Below, piece after piece: positions 33,679 through 42,224 of a DNA stretch of 48,832 nt. A program made the translations under genes and the position numbers. The notes beneath the pieces were generated by a model, which saw only the letters and a program-made list of their open reading frames with translations, was not told where the DNA came from and did not search any database. Source of the stretch: Rhodovarius sp. (GTDB lineage: Bacteria > Pseudomonadota > Alphaproteobacteria > Acetobacterales > Acetobacteraceae); contig JANWYF010000117.1 in assembly GCA_025057055.1 (NCBI GenBank), forward strand, positions 1 to 48,832, in the 5' to 3' direction. Numbering within the stretch: the stretch's first letter is position 1; every line of letters starts with the position of its first letter.

Positions 33679-35792
33679 CCTCATTCCGCTCGCTCGAACC
33701 TCTGATCCGCCCGGGATCGATCGCCGTGATCGGCGCTTCCGACGAACCCACCCGCATCGGCGGGCGGCCGATCGCCTACATGAAGGAGCAAGGCTTTCGC
33801 GGTGCGATCTATCCGGTCAATCCGCGCCGCGCGATGGTGCAAGGCCTGCCGGCCTTTCCCGATGTCGCTGCCCTGCCGGCCGCACCCGATGTCGGCCTGA
33901 TTGCCGTGCCTGGCGAGGCCGCGCTGCAAGCGGTGGAGGAGCTCGGCCGACGCGGCTGCAAGGGCATCATCATGTTCACCGCCGGCTTCGCCGAAGTGGA
34001 TGAAGCCGGGGCCGGTCGCCAACGCGAGCTTGCGGCGACGGTGCGGCGCTACGGCATGCGTCTGCTCGGGCCCAATTGCCTTGGCCTGTTCAACGCCTCA
34101 ATCGGCTTCTATCCGATCTTCTCCTCCTCCTTCGAGACCGGCTGGCCCTTGCCTGGGCGGATCGGCATCGCCTCGCAGTCGGGCGCCTATGGCACCCATG
34201 TCTACAGCGCGGCGCGCAATCGCGGCCTCGGCACGCCAATCTGCGTCACCACCGGCAATGAGGCCGACGTCACGCTCGGAGAGGTGTTGGGCTGGATGGC
34301 CGAGGCGGAGGAGGTCGAGGTGATCTGCGCCTATGCCGAGGGCATTCGCGACGGCGCCTCCTTCCTCGCCGCGCTCGATCTGGCCAGGCGGAACCGCAAG
34401 CCGGTGGTGATGATGAAGGTCGGCCGCAGCGCCCTGGGCGGAGAGGCCGCCCGTTCGCACACCGCGAGCATCGCTGGGGATGACCGGGTCACCGATGCGG
34501 TGCTGCGGGAGTTCGGGGTCTGGCGCGCCCGCAGCACCGAGGAGGCGCTCGATATCGCCTATGCCGCGACGAAGCGCATCTATCCGGCCGCCAACACGCT
34601 CGGGATGCTGACGGTCTCGGGCGGGGCGGGGGTGCTGGTCTCCGATGCGGCGGAAGCGCTCGGCCTGCCCATGCCGCCCATGCCGGAGGCCGCCCAGGCG
34701 CGGCTTAAGGCGCTGATCCCCTTCTGTGCTCCGCGCAATCCGGTCGACTGCACGGCCCAGACCTTCAACCAGCCAGATCTGATCGGGGAGTTCGCCGAGA
34801 GCCTCGCTCGCGAGGGGGGCTATCAGAGCATCCTGGGCTTTTTCACCCAGGCCGGCGGCAGCCTCACCATGGGTCCGCATATCCGCACCCAGATGGCACG
34901 AGTCCGGCAAGCCTTTCCCGACCGGCTGTGGTGCATGAGTGTGATCGCCGCCCCTGAGGTGGTGCGCGCCTATGAGGCCGACGGCTTCCTGGTCTTCGAG
35001 GATCCGACCCGGGCGGTGGTCGCACTCTATGCCATGGGCTACTTCGGCCGCGCCTTCGCGGCCGGGCCGCCGACAACGGTTCCCCTGCCCGAGGTCACCC
35101 TGCCCGAGGCGACGCCCCATGAGGCCGAGGCCAAGCGGATCCTCGCGGCTGCCGGCATCCCGACCGTGCCGGAACGCATCTGCCGCGATGCCGAGGCGGC
35201 GGTGCAGGCGGCCGAGGCCCTGGGCTATCCGGTGGTGCTCAAGATCCTCTCGCCCGACATCCTGCACAAGAGCGAGATCGGCGGCGTTCTGCTCGATCTG
35301 GCCGATGCCTCCGCCGTGCGGGCGGGCTATGCTGAGCTTCTGGAACGGGCGAGGCGCTGCACGCCGGCGGCACGGATCGAGGGCGTTCTGGTGGCCAAGC
35401 AGCTCCGCGGGGCGACCGAACTCGCCTTCGGCATCCTGCGCGATCCGGTCTTTGGGCCGGTGGCGATGGTGGGGCTGGGCGGCATTTTCATCGAGGTGCT
35501 GCAGGACGTCGTCTTCCGCCGCTGCCCCTTCGATGCGGCGGAGGCGGAGCGGATGATCCGCAGCTTGCGCGGCTTTCCGCTGCTCGATGGGGCGCGCGGG
35601 CGGCCGCGGGCCGATCTCGGCGCGCTGGCACGGGCCCTCTCGGCGCTCTCGGCCTTTGCGGTGGCGGCGGGGCCACGGCTGCTCAGCGTGGATGTCAACC
35701 CGGTCCTGGCCCTGCCCGAGGGGTGCTGGGCGGCCGATGCGGTGCTCGAACTCGCGCCGCGCCCCCTGGTCGGGTCAGAGCGGGAGGGGTAG
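33675..35792 (+). CDS. NDP-forming acyl-CoA synthetase (acetate--CoA ligase family)
   Basis: 705-aa fused alpha-beta acyl-CoA synthetase. The N-terminal CoA-binding domain reads IRPGSIAVIGASDEPTRIGG. The succinyl-CoA-ligase-like domains include GIASQSGAYGTHVYSAAR and CVTTGNEADVTLGEV, and the conserved His region RSHTASIAGDDRVTDA. The C-terminal ATP-grasp begins near PHEAEAKRILAAAGIPTVPE and includes VVLKILSPDILHKSEIGGV. Phosphorylation occurs on the His in this family. It forms acyl-CoA from a carboxylic acid using ATP with ADP release. There is no GNAT domain. It leads the acyl-CoA degradation genes that follow. Confidence 0.9.
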   Translation: MTSFRSLEPLIRPGSIAVIGASDEPTRIGGRPIAYMKEQGFRGAIYPVNPRRAMVQGLPAFPDVAALPAAPDVGLIAVPGEAALQAVEELGRRGCKGIIMFTAGFAEVDEAGAGRQRELAATVRRYGMRLLGPNCLGLFNASIGFYPIFSSSFETGWPLPGRIGIASQSGAYGTHVYSAARNRGLGTPICVTTGNEADVTLGEVLGWMAEAEEVEVICAYAEGIRDGASFLAALDLARRNRKPVVMMKVGRSALGGEAARSHTASIAGDDRVTDAVLREFGVWRARSTEEALDIAYAATKRIYPAANTLGMLTVSGGAGVLVSDAAEALGLPMPPMPEAAQARLKALIPFCAPRNPVDCTAQTFNQPDLIGEFAESLAREGGYQSILGFFTQAGGSLTMGPHIRTQMARVRQAFPDRLWCMSVIAAPEVVRAYEADGFLVFEDPTRAVVALYAMGYFGRAFAAGPPTTVPLPEVTLPEATPHEAEAKRILAAAGIPTVPERICRDAEAAVQAAEALGYPVVLKILSPDILHKSEIGGVLLDLADASAVRAGYAELLERARRCTPAARIEGVLVAKQLRGATELAFGILRDPVFGPVAMVGLGGIFIEVLQDVVFRRCPFDAAEAERMIRSLRGFPLLDGARGRPRADLGALARALSALSAFAVAAGPRLLSVDVNPVLALPEGCWAADAVLELAPRPLVGSEREG

Positions 35793-35814
35793 TGTCCCGC
35801 CGCGAGGGAGCGGA

Positions 35815-36495
35815 ATGATCAACAAGATCGTACAGTCGCTGGCGGAGGCCGTGGCCGGCATCAAGGACGGCTCGACGGTCCTGATCGGAGGTTTCGGCAG
35901 CGTCGGGCAGCCCGATGCGCTGATCGAGGCGCTGATCGAGCAGGGCGCCAAGGATCTGACCTGTGTGGCGAACAATGCAGGCAGCGGCCGCACCGGCCTG
36001 GCGCGGCTGATGGAGCTTGGGCGCGTGCGCAAGATCATTTGCTCCTTCCCGCGCAGCAGCGGCTCCGTCGTGTTCGAGGAGCTCTACAAAGCCGGCAAGA
36101 TCGAGCTCGAGATCGTCCCGCAGGGCACGCTGGCCGAACGGCTGCGGGCTGCCGGTGCCGGCATTCCCGCCTTCTACACGGCGACCGCGCAGGGCACGCT
36201 GCTTGCCCGCGGTAAGGAGGAGCGGGAGTTCGACGGCCGGCTCTACATCCTGGAGCGCGCGCTGCGCGCCGATGTCGCGCTGATCGAGGCCTGGGAGGCG
36301 GACCGCTGGGGCAACCTGACCTACCGCGCGAGCGGGCGGAATTTCAACCCGGTGATGGCGATGGCGGCCGACCTGACCATCGCGCAGGTGCAACACATCC
36401 GCGAATTGGGCGAGATCGATCCGGAACGCGTCATCACCCCCGGCGTGTATGTGCAGCGGGTGGTCCGCGTCGATCGCGGCAGCCCTTGGGTGTAA
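35815..36495 (+). CDS. 3-oxoacid CoA-transferase subunit A
   Basis: 226-aa alpha subunit of a class I CoA-transferase. GSTVLIGGFGSVGQPDALIE is the CoA-binding motif of subunit A, followed by LTCVANNAGSGRTGLARL, RKIICSFPRSSGS and RGKEEREFDGRLYILE. With subunit B, 22 nt downstream, it would move CoA from succinyl-CoA to a 3-oxoacid, for example 3-oxoadipate (PcaI) or acetoacetate (ScoA). The ATG follows GAGGGAGCGG. The specific substrate is undetermined. Confidence 0.92.
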   Translation: MINKIVQSLAEAVAGIKDGSTVLIGGFGSVGQPDALIEALIEQGAKDLTCVANNAGSGRTGLARLMELGRVRKIICSFPRSSGSVVFEELYKAGKIELEIVPQGTLAERLRAAGAGIPAFYTATAQGTLLARGKEEREFDGRLYILERALRADVALIEAWEADRWGNLTYRASGRNFNPVMAMAADLTIAQVQHIRELGEIDPERVITPGVYVQRVVRVDRGSPWV

Positions 36496-36517
36496 GGTCG
36501 GGAAGGGAGGGACCGAC

Positions 36518-37159
36518 ATGCCCTACAGCCGAAGCGAGATGGCAGCCCGCGCCGCTGCCGACATTCCGGAGGGGTGGGTGGTCAACCTCGGCATCGGGAT
36601 GCCGACGGCGATCGCCGACCACGTCCCGCTGGAGCGGGAGGTGATCTTCCAGTCCGAGAACGGGGTGATCGGGATGGGGCCGGCCCCCCCGCCGGATCGG
36701 GTGGACCCCTGGCTGATCAATGCGGGCAAGCAGCCGGTCACGCTGCGCCCGGGGGGGTGTTACGTCCACCACGCTGACAGCTTCGCCATGATCCGCGGCG
36801 GGCATATCGACCTCTGCGTGCTAGGCGCTTTCGAGGTGGCGGAGAACGGGGACCTCGCGAACTGGGCGACCAGCGAGAACGACACCGCCCCGGCGGTAGG
36901 CGGGGCGATGGATCTGGGCGCCGGTGCCAAGCGCCTGTGGGTGCTGATGGAGCATACGACCAAGGATGGCCGCCCCAAACTCGTGCCATCCTGCAGCTAT
37001 CCGCTGACCGCCCTGCGTGCGGTGCGCCGGGTCTATACCAATCTCGGTGTCTTCGACGTGGTGCCGGGGCGCGGTTTCGTGGTGGTCGAGCTCGCGCCCG
37101 GGGTCTCTCTCGAGCAAGCCCAGGCCGCCAGCGCGGCCCGCCTGCACACCAGCGCATGA
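36518..37159 (+). CDS. 3-oxoacid CoA-transferase subunit B
   Basis: 213-aa beta subunit. VVNLGIGMPTAIADHVP opens the fold, and FQSENGVIGMGP contains the catalytic Glu in the invariant SENG motif of subunit B. GGHIDLCVLGAFEVAENGDL and LWVLMEHTTKDGRPKLV are also standard. The start has GGGAGGGACC upstream. Its stop overlaps the ATG of the small acyl-CoA dehydrogenase (ATGA). It is the functional partner of the subunit A gene directly before it. Confidence 0.93.
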   Translation: MPYSRSEMAARAAADIPEGWVVNLGIGMPTAIADHVPLEREVIFQSENGVIGMGPAPPPDRVDPWLINAGKQPVTLRPGGCYVHHADSFAMIRGGHIDLCVLGAFEVAENGDLANWATSENDTAPAVGGAMDLGAGAKRLWVLMEHTTKDGRPKLVPSCSYPLTALRAVRRVYTNLGVFDVVPGRGFVVVELAPGVSLEQAQAASAARLHTSA

Positions 37160-38184
37160 GCGAAGCGGCGGGCATCCCACCCTATTCCGAAGACCAGGCG
37201 GAGAGTGCCCGTCTGGTGCGGGAGAGCGCGGCCGGATTTCTTGATGTCGGGCGGGCGCGCGCCCTGCGCTTCACCATGCCGGGCTTCAGCCGGGAGGCTT
37301 GGCGAGAGATGGCGCAGCTCGGCTGGATCGGGCTGCTGGTGCCGGAATCGGCCGGGGGCGCCGGGTTGTCCATGATCGAAATGTGCGCCCTGGCCGAGGA
37401 GTTGGGCCGGGGCTTGGCGCCGGAGCCGCTGATTCCCTGCGCCATCTCCGCCCTGCTGCTGGCCGAGGCCGGCGAGCGCGAGGTGCTGGGCCAGCTGCTG
37501 GCAGGAGAGGCGGTGGTGCTGACGGCCTGGCAGGACCGGCCGAACACGCTCGAGGTCTGCACCGACCTCGACCGGCCGCGCTGCTCAGTGCCGATGGCCG
37601 GGGGTGCGACGCATCTGCTGCTGCCGGGGCCGGATGGGTTGCACCTTCTCAAGGCGGCCGATTGCACCATCACGACCGAGACCACGGTTGATGGCGGGCA
37701 TATCGGCACGGTGCGGGCGCAGCCCGGGCGGCCGATCGGGCAGGCCGCGCTCGGCCCCGCCCTGGATCGCGCAGCGCTGGCCACCGCGGCCTATCTCCTG
37801 GGCGGGATGGAGGCGGCCTTCGCCATGACGCTCTCCTACCTCAAGACGCGCCAGCAGTTCGGCCGGCCGATCGGGAGTTTCCAGGCGCTGCAGCACAAGG
37901 CGGTGGATACCCGGCTCCAGATCGCGCTGACGCGCGCCGTCGTCGAGGAGGCCGCCGCGCGGCCCGAGCCTGCGCTCTGTTCGCGCGCCAAGGCGCGGGC
38001 GAGCGAGGCGGCGATGCTCGTGCAGCAGAACTGCCTGCAGATGTCGGGCGGGATTGGCTATACCGACCAGTACGACCTTGGCCTCTATCTGCGCAAGGCG
38101 ATGGTCCTGGCCCCTGCCTTCGGCGGTCCGGCCCTGCATCGCGCGCGCTTCATGGCGCTCTCGCCCGAGCTTGAGGAGGTCTGA
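37156..38184 (+). CDS. acyl-CoA dehydrogenase, short and probably non-catalytic subunit
   Basis: 342-aa acyl-CoA dehydrogenase-fold protein. The N-terminal helical domain has MAQLGWIGLLVPESAGG. The C-terminal domain has TRQQFGRPIGSFQALQHKAVD and MSGGIGYTDQYDLGLYLRKA, the FAD/dimer contact region. The middle beta-domain is shortened and degenerate, and the position where IVD/LCAD-type enzymes have catalytic Glu (ERL/ERI) reads ALDRAAL. The other possible Glu site (YEGT) is also absent. It therefore probably pairs with the full-length enzyme at 38959 as a heteromer, as known for some acyl-CoA dehydrogenase pairs. Confidence 0.85.
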   Translation: MSEAAGIPPYSEDQAESARLVRESAAGFLDVGRARALRFTMPGFSREAWREMAQLGWIGLLVPESAGGAGLSMIEMCALAEELGRGLAPEPLIPCAISALLLAEAGEREVLGQLLAGEAVVLTAWQDRPNTLEVCTDLDRPRCSVPMAGGATHLLLPGPDGLHLLKAADCTITTETTVDGGHIGTVRAQPGRPIGQAALGPALDRAALATAAYLLGGMEAAFAMTLSYLKTRQQFGRPIGSFQALQHKAVDTRLQIALTRAVVEEAAARPEPALCSRAKARASEAAMLVQQNCLQMSGGIGYTDQYDLGLYLRKAMVLAPAFGGPALHRARFMALSPELEEV

Positions 38185-38186
38185 GC

Positions 38187-38957
38187 ATGCAGGAGAGCGT
38201 GATGCGCATCCGGCGCGACCGCGACGGCGATGTCCTGGTGCTGACCCTCGACTATCCGGCGCGACGCAATGCGCTGGCCATGCCGCTGCGGCGCGAGCTC
38301 GAAGAGGCGCTGGAGGAGGCGGCCGAGAGCGGGGTGCGCGCGGTGGTGCTGACCGGCGCCGAGGGGCATTTCTGCTCGGGCGGGGACATCTCGGGGATGG
38401 ATGTGCGCGGCCTGCTCGAGGGGCGGGAGCGGATGCGCCGCACCCACCGTCTGGTCCGTCTCATGGCCTTCGGCGGCATGCCGCTGGTGGCGGCGGTGGA
38501 GGGCTGGTGCGTGGGCGCCGGGCTCTCTCTCGCCTGCTTGTGCGACACGGTGATCGCGGGCGAAGACGCGCGGCTTGCCGCCGGTTTCGGCAAGATCGGG
38601 CTGATGGCCGATCTCGGCCTTGCCTTCACGCTGCCGCAACGGGTCGGCGTCGCCAAGGCGCGACAGCTGCTGCTCTATCATCGCCAGCTGAGTGCGGCGG
38701 AAGCCCTGGCGATCGACCTGGTCGACGAGGTGGTGCCGACCGGACAGGCCTTGACGGTGGCGCTCGAACGCGCGCGCTTCCTGGCCGAACAGGCGCCGGC
38801 CCCGCTTGCCTTGACCCGACAGATGCTCGCCCAGGGCCTGCATGAGGCCCTGGAGATGGAACGTCACTTCCAGGCTGCGCTGTTTGCGACCGCGGATTTT
38901 CGCGAGGGGCGGCAGGCCTTCCTCGAGAAGCGGCCGCCGCGCTTTTCCGGAGGTTGA
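38187..38957 (+). CDS. enoyl-CoA hydratase/isomerase family protein
   Basis: 256-aa crotonase-fold protein. YPARRNALAMPLRRELEEAL, VVLTGAEGHFCSGGDISGMD (oxyanion-hole strand and loop) and GMPLVAAVEGWCVGAGLSLA form the standard signature. In the second half GFGKIGLMADLGLAFTLPQR replaces the catalytic Glu position of classical hydratases (usually a G-x-x-P-E context) with LMADLG, so isomerase, hydrolase or decarboxylase activity is equally possible. It starts 2 nt after the first dehydrogenase and ends 1 nt before the second, sitting between two dehydrogenase subunits. Confidence 0.87.
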   Translation: MQESVMRIRRDRDGDVLVLTLDYPARRNALAMPLRRELEEALEEAAESGVRAVVLTGAEGHFCSGGDISGMDVRGLLEGRERMRRTHRLVRLMAFGGMPLVAAVEGWCVGAGLSLACLCDTVIAGEDARLAAGFGKIGLMADLGLAFTLPQRVGVAKARQLLLYHRQLSAAEALAIDLVDEVVPTGQALTVALERARFLAEQAPAPLALTRQMLAQGLHEALEMERHFQAALFATADFREGRQAFLEKRPPRFSGG

Positions 38958-38958
38958 G

Positions 38959-40125
38959 ATGGACCTGATCACGCCGCGCGAGCCGCAGGACCTCAACGCG
39001 ATGGAGGATGAGGCGTTTCGCCTTCACGTGCGGCGTTGGATCGAGGCCAACTACCCGCCCGAACTGCGCTACCCGCCGCGGCGGCTGCACTGGAACGAGA
39101 ACAAGGTCTGGTACTTCAAGCTCGCGGAGAAGGGCTGGCTTTGCCCGGGCTGGCCACGCGAATATGGCGGGCTTGGCCTCTCCCCGGCCAAGCAGATCAT
39201 CTTCACCGAGGAGCTGGAGCGCTGGGGCTGCGCCCGCTGCAACGACCACGGCATCATCATGCTGGGGCCGCTGCTGATCCGCTACGGCACGCCGCAGCAG
39301 CGCGCCTTCTTCCTGCCCAAGATCCTGAGCGGCGAGCACATCTGGTGCCAGGGCTATTCCGAGCCCAATGCCGGAAGCGATCTGGCAAGCCTGCGGACCA
39401 CCGCCGTGCTGGAGGGCGATCACTACATCGTCAACGGGCAGAAGATCTGGACGACCCTGGCCCAGGACGCGAACTGGATGTTCATGCTGGTCCGCACCGA
39501 TCCTGCGGCCAAGAAGCAGGAGGGCATCAGCTTCCTGCTTGTGGACATGACCAGCCCGGGCATCACAGTCCGGCCCATCATCAACCTCGAGATGCATGAC
39601 GAGTTCTGCGAGGTCTTCTTCGACAACGTGCGCGTGCCGAAGGAGAATCTGGTGGGCGAGCCCAACAAGGGCTGGGAGATGGCAAAGGCGCTGCTCTCCT
39701 TCGAGCGGATCTATCTCGGCTCGCCGCGCCAGTCGGCCTATGCCCTGACCCGCCTGCGCGAGCTCGCCGAACGGATGGGGGTGTGGGAGGATCCGGTCTT
39801 CGCCGCCACCTATGCCAAGCACCGGGCCGATTTCGAGGATCTGAAATCGCTCTATGGCCGCTATGTCGAGGTGCTCAAGCGCGGCCGGCCGCTCGGTGCC
39901 GATGTCTCGCAGCTCAAGATCATCCAGTCGGAGCTGTTTCAGCGCATCACCGAGACCATGCTGGCCGTGGCCGGCGAGCATGGCGCGCTGTTCGAGCCCA
40001 TGGCCGGCAACCGCACGCTGCACCCGGCGGGGCTGTATCTGCAGGCGCGGCCGACCAGCATCTACGGCGGCACCAACGAGATCCAGCGCAACATCCTGGC
40101 CAAGAACGTGCTAGGCCTGCCGTGA
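38959..40125 (+). CDS. acyl-CoA dehydrogenase, catalytic subunit
   Basis: 388-aa flavoenzyme. CQGYSEPNAGSDLASLRT and IVNGQKIWTTLAQDANWM are FAD/substrate-binding strands of the acyl-CoA dehydrogenase family. The C-terminal SIYGGTNEIQRNILAKNVLG has Gly where medium-chain enzymes carry the catalytic Glu, while LLSFERIYLG offers the alternate Glu used by isovaleryl- and long-chain-type enzymes. The ATG has a CCGGAGG ribosome site. It would introduce the 2,3 double bond in an acyl-CoA, with the short dehydrogenase as probable partner. Last gene of the tight cluster. Confidence 0.92.
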   Translation: MDLITPREPQDLNAMEDEAFRLHVRRWIEANYPPELRYPPRRLHWNENKVWYFKLAEKGWLCPGWPREYGGLGLSPAKQIIFTEELERWGCARCNDHGIIMLGPLLIRYGTPQQRAFFLPKILSGEHIWCQGYSEPNAGSDLASLRTTAVLEGDHYIVNGQKIWTTLAQDANWMFMLVRTDPAAKKQEGISFLLVDMTSPGITVRPIINLEMHDEFCEVFFDNVRVPKENLVGEPNKGWEMAKALLSFERIYLGSPRQSAYALTRLRELAERMGVWEDPVFAATYAKHRADFEDLKSLYGRYVEVLKRGRPLGADVSQLKIIQSELFQRITETMLAVAGEHGALFEPMAGNRTLHPAGLYLQARPTSIYGGTNEIQRNILAKNVLGLP

Positions 40126-40363
40126 GCCGGCGCCCCCTGCGGCCGTGCTGCCCGCAAGAAACCCGTGCGGGCGCGCGCCTTGCCTTGTCCTGTCCTGGCC
40201 GGGCGTCCGGGCAGTTCGGCCGCATCCGCCGGCCGGCCCAGCCAGCGCCCCACCGCGCGGGCGGTGGTGTCCGCTCCGCTTGCTGCTCTTGCCTCGGCTC
40301 AGGGCGAGTGGGGGCTCCAGGCCGGGCGCATGAGCCTACGATATGGACCGCGATGGTGGCCGC

Positions 40364-41761
40364 ATGAGCGATGTGTATGCGCTGTCCGCAACCGAGATCG
40401 CAGCCCGGGTGCGGGCCCGTGAGCTCCGCGCGGTCGAGGTGGTGGCCGCCGCCCTTGCCCGCCTCGACCAGGTCAATCCGCGCATCAACGCGGTGGTCGA
40501 GCCGCTGCATGAGGAAGCCATGGCCGCTGCGGCCGAGGTCGATGCCGCGCTGGCGCGGGGGGAGGATCCCGGCCTGATGGCGGGCGTGCCGGTCACGGTG
40601 AAGGTCAATGTCGACCAGAAGGGCCATGCCACCACCAACGGGCTGACCCTGCAGAAGGACCACATCGCCCACGAGGACAATCCGGTGGTGGCCAATCTGC
40701 GGCGCGCCGGGGCGATCATCATCGGGCGGACCAATACCCCTGCGTTCTCGGTGCGGTGGTTCTGTTCCAACAAGCTGCATGGCCATACGCGCAACCCGCG
40801 CAATCCCGCGATCACGCCTGGCGGCTCCTCGGGCGGGGCAGGGGCGGCGGTGGCTGCCGGGATCGGCGCGGTCGCGCACGGTACCGATATCGGCGGGTCG
40901 ATCCGCTATCCGGCCTATGCCTGCGGGGTGCACGGGCTGCGCCCCACCCTCGGCCGGGTTCCGGCCTGGAACCCCTCGCTGCCCGAACGCGACATCGGTC
41001 CGCAGCTGATGGCCGTCTCCGGTCCGCTCGCGCGCAGCATCGCGGACCTCCGCTTGGCGTTCCACGCCATGGCCCAGCGCGATGTGCGTGACCCCTGGTG
41101 GACGCCGGTGCCGTTCGAGCTCGGCCCGGCGCCGCGCCGCGCCGCGCTGGTGATCCGGCCCGACGGGATGCCGGTGGTGCCGGAGGTCGAGGCCGCGCTG
41201 CGCGATGCCGCACGCCGCCTGCAGGACCGGGGCTGGACTGTGGTCGAGATGGACAATCTGCCCCCCTTGAGGGAGCCAGCCCGCCTGCAGACCCTGCTCT
41301 GGATGGCGAATATGCATCTCGGTGGGCTGGAAGCGGTGCGGCGAGAGGGGGAGCCGGCGGCCCTGGCCGTCCATGAGCATTTGATGCGCCTGCACCCGCC
41401 GCCCGATCTTGCCTCGCTGATGCAGGCGCTGACCGCGCGCGCGGGCTTCGTGCGGCAGTGGCAGGCCTTCTTCGAACGCTACCCGGTTGCTCTCTGTCCC
41501 GTCTCTGGCGAACTCCCCTTCCCCGATCAGCTGGATACGGCGGGTTTCGAGACATTCCAGCGCATCCTGGAGGCGCAGCTGACCCAGATCGGCCTGCCCT
41601 TGATGGGCTTGCCAGGGCTGGCTGTGGCGACCGGCATGGTGGGCCGCACGCCGGTCGGGGTGCAGCTGCTCGCCGGCCGCTACCGCGAGGATCTGCTCTT
41701 CGCTGCCGCTGCCGACATCGAGGCTGGCGGCGTTCCCCCCTCTCCCGTGGAGCCTGAGTGA
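40364..41761 (+). CDS. amidase signature family hydrolase
   Basis: 465-aa enzyme with the Ser-Ser-Lys triad: Lys80 in VPVTVKVNVDQKG, the cis-Ser in ITPGGSSGGAGAAVAAG and the nucleophile in HGTDIGGSIRYPA. The N-terminal YALSATEIAARVRARELRA is the usual lead-in. ATG 40364 (MSDVY) is preferred; an in-frame ATG at 40343 adds seven residues. It hydrolyses an amide to acid and ammonia. The 238 nt before it hold no gene or clear promoter. The stop overlaps the next ATG by one base (TGATG). It may supply a carboxylic acid to the acyl-CoA genes upstream. Confidence 0.9.
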   Translation: MSDVYALSATEIAARVRARELRAVEVVAAALARLDQVNPRINAVVEPLHEEAMAAAAEVDAALARGEDPGLMAGVPVTVKVNVDQKGHATTNGLTLQKDHIAHEDNPVVANLRRAGAIIIGRTNTPAFSVRWFCSNKLHGHTRNPRNPAITPGGSSGGAGAAVAAGIGAVAHGTDIGGSIRYPAYACGVHGLRPTLGRVPAWNPSLPERDIGPQLMAVSGPLARSIADLRLAFHAMAQRDVRDPWWTPVPFELGPAPRRAALVIRPDGMPVVPEVEAALRDAARRLQDRGWTVVEMDNLPPLREPARLQTLLWMANMHLGGLEAVRREGEPAALAVHEHLMRLHPPPDLASLMQALTARAGFVRQWQAFFERYPVALCPVSGELPFPDQLDTAGFETFQRILEAQLTQIGLPLMGLPGLAVATGMVGRTPVGVQLLAGRYREDLLFAAAADIEAGGVPPSPVEPE

Positions 41762-42081
41762 TGACACGCGTCCTGTTACTTCTGCCGCTGCTGGCTGCCT
41801 GTGCGGGGCCGGGCGGGGCCGGCTGTCCGGGCGATATCACCCTGGTCAACCAGGGGCAGCGCCCGATCGAGCAGTTCTATGCCGGTGGCCCACAGGATCT
41901 GCTGGATCCCGACCTGCTGCCGCCGGGGCAGAGCCGTCCCTTCCGGGCGACCAACCCGGCGGCGGCGCGGCTACGCGTGGTCTTCGACGATGGCCGCGCG
42001 GCGGAGCTTGGTCCCGTCAATCTCTGCGAGCTGCCCAGGATCACGGTGACGGCTCGGGGGATCGTGGCGACGGCACGCTGA
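41761..42081 (+). CDS. small conserved lipoprotein of unknown function
   Basis: 106-aa protein with a lipoprotein signal peptide: MTRVLLLLPLLAAC has the lipobox LAAC with the lipidated Cys14. The mature part contains DITLVNQGQRPIEQFYAG, DLLPPGQSRPF and LRVVFDDGRAAELGPVNLC, short strands suggesting a small beta-sandwich with a C-terminal Cys. I do not recognise a named function. It overlaps the amidase stop and precedes a Bug receptor, so it may share their transcript; a GTG start 3 nt earlier is possible. Confidence 0.75.
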   Translation: MTRVLLLLPLLAACAGPGGAGCPGDITLVNQGQRPIEQFYAGGPQDLLDPDLLPPGQSRPFRATNPAAARLRVVFDDGRAAELGPVNLCELPRITVTARGIVATAR

Positions 42082-42224
42082 GGGCGGCTGGCTTCGGCTG
42101 CCGCTGCTTCTGGCACGCTTTTTGCTTCCCCTCACCGTCGGCTCGTCCATTCCGGCCGAGTTTCCAGCTCGCTGCCCAAGCCCCGAGCAGGGCGGGCGGC
42201 GTCGATGTTTCGGGGGAGCAACAC

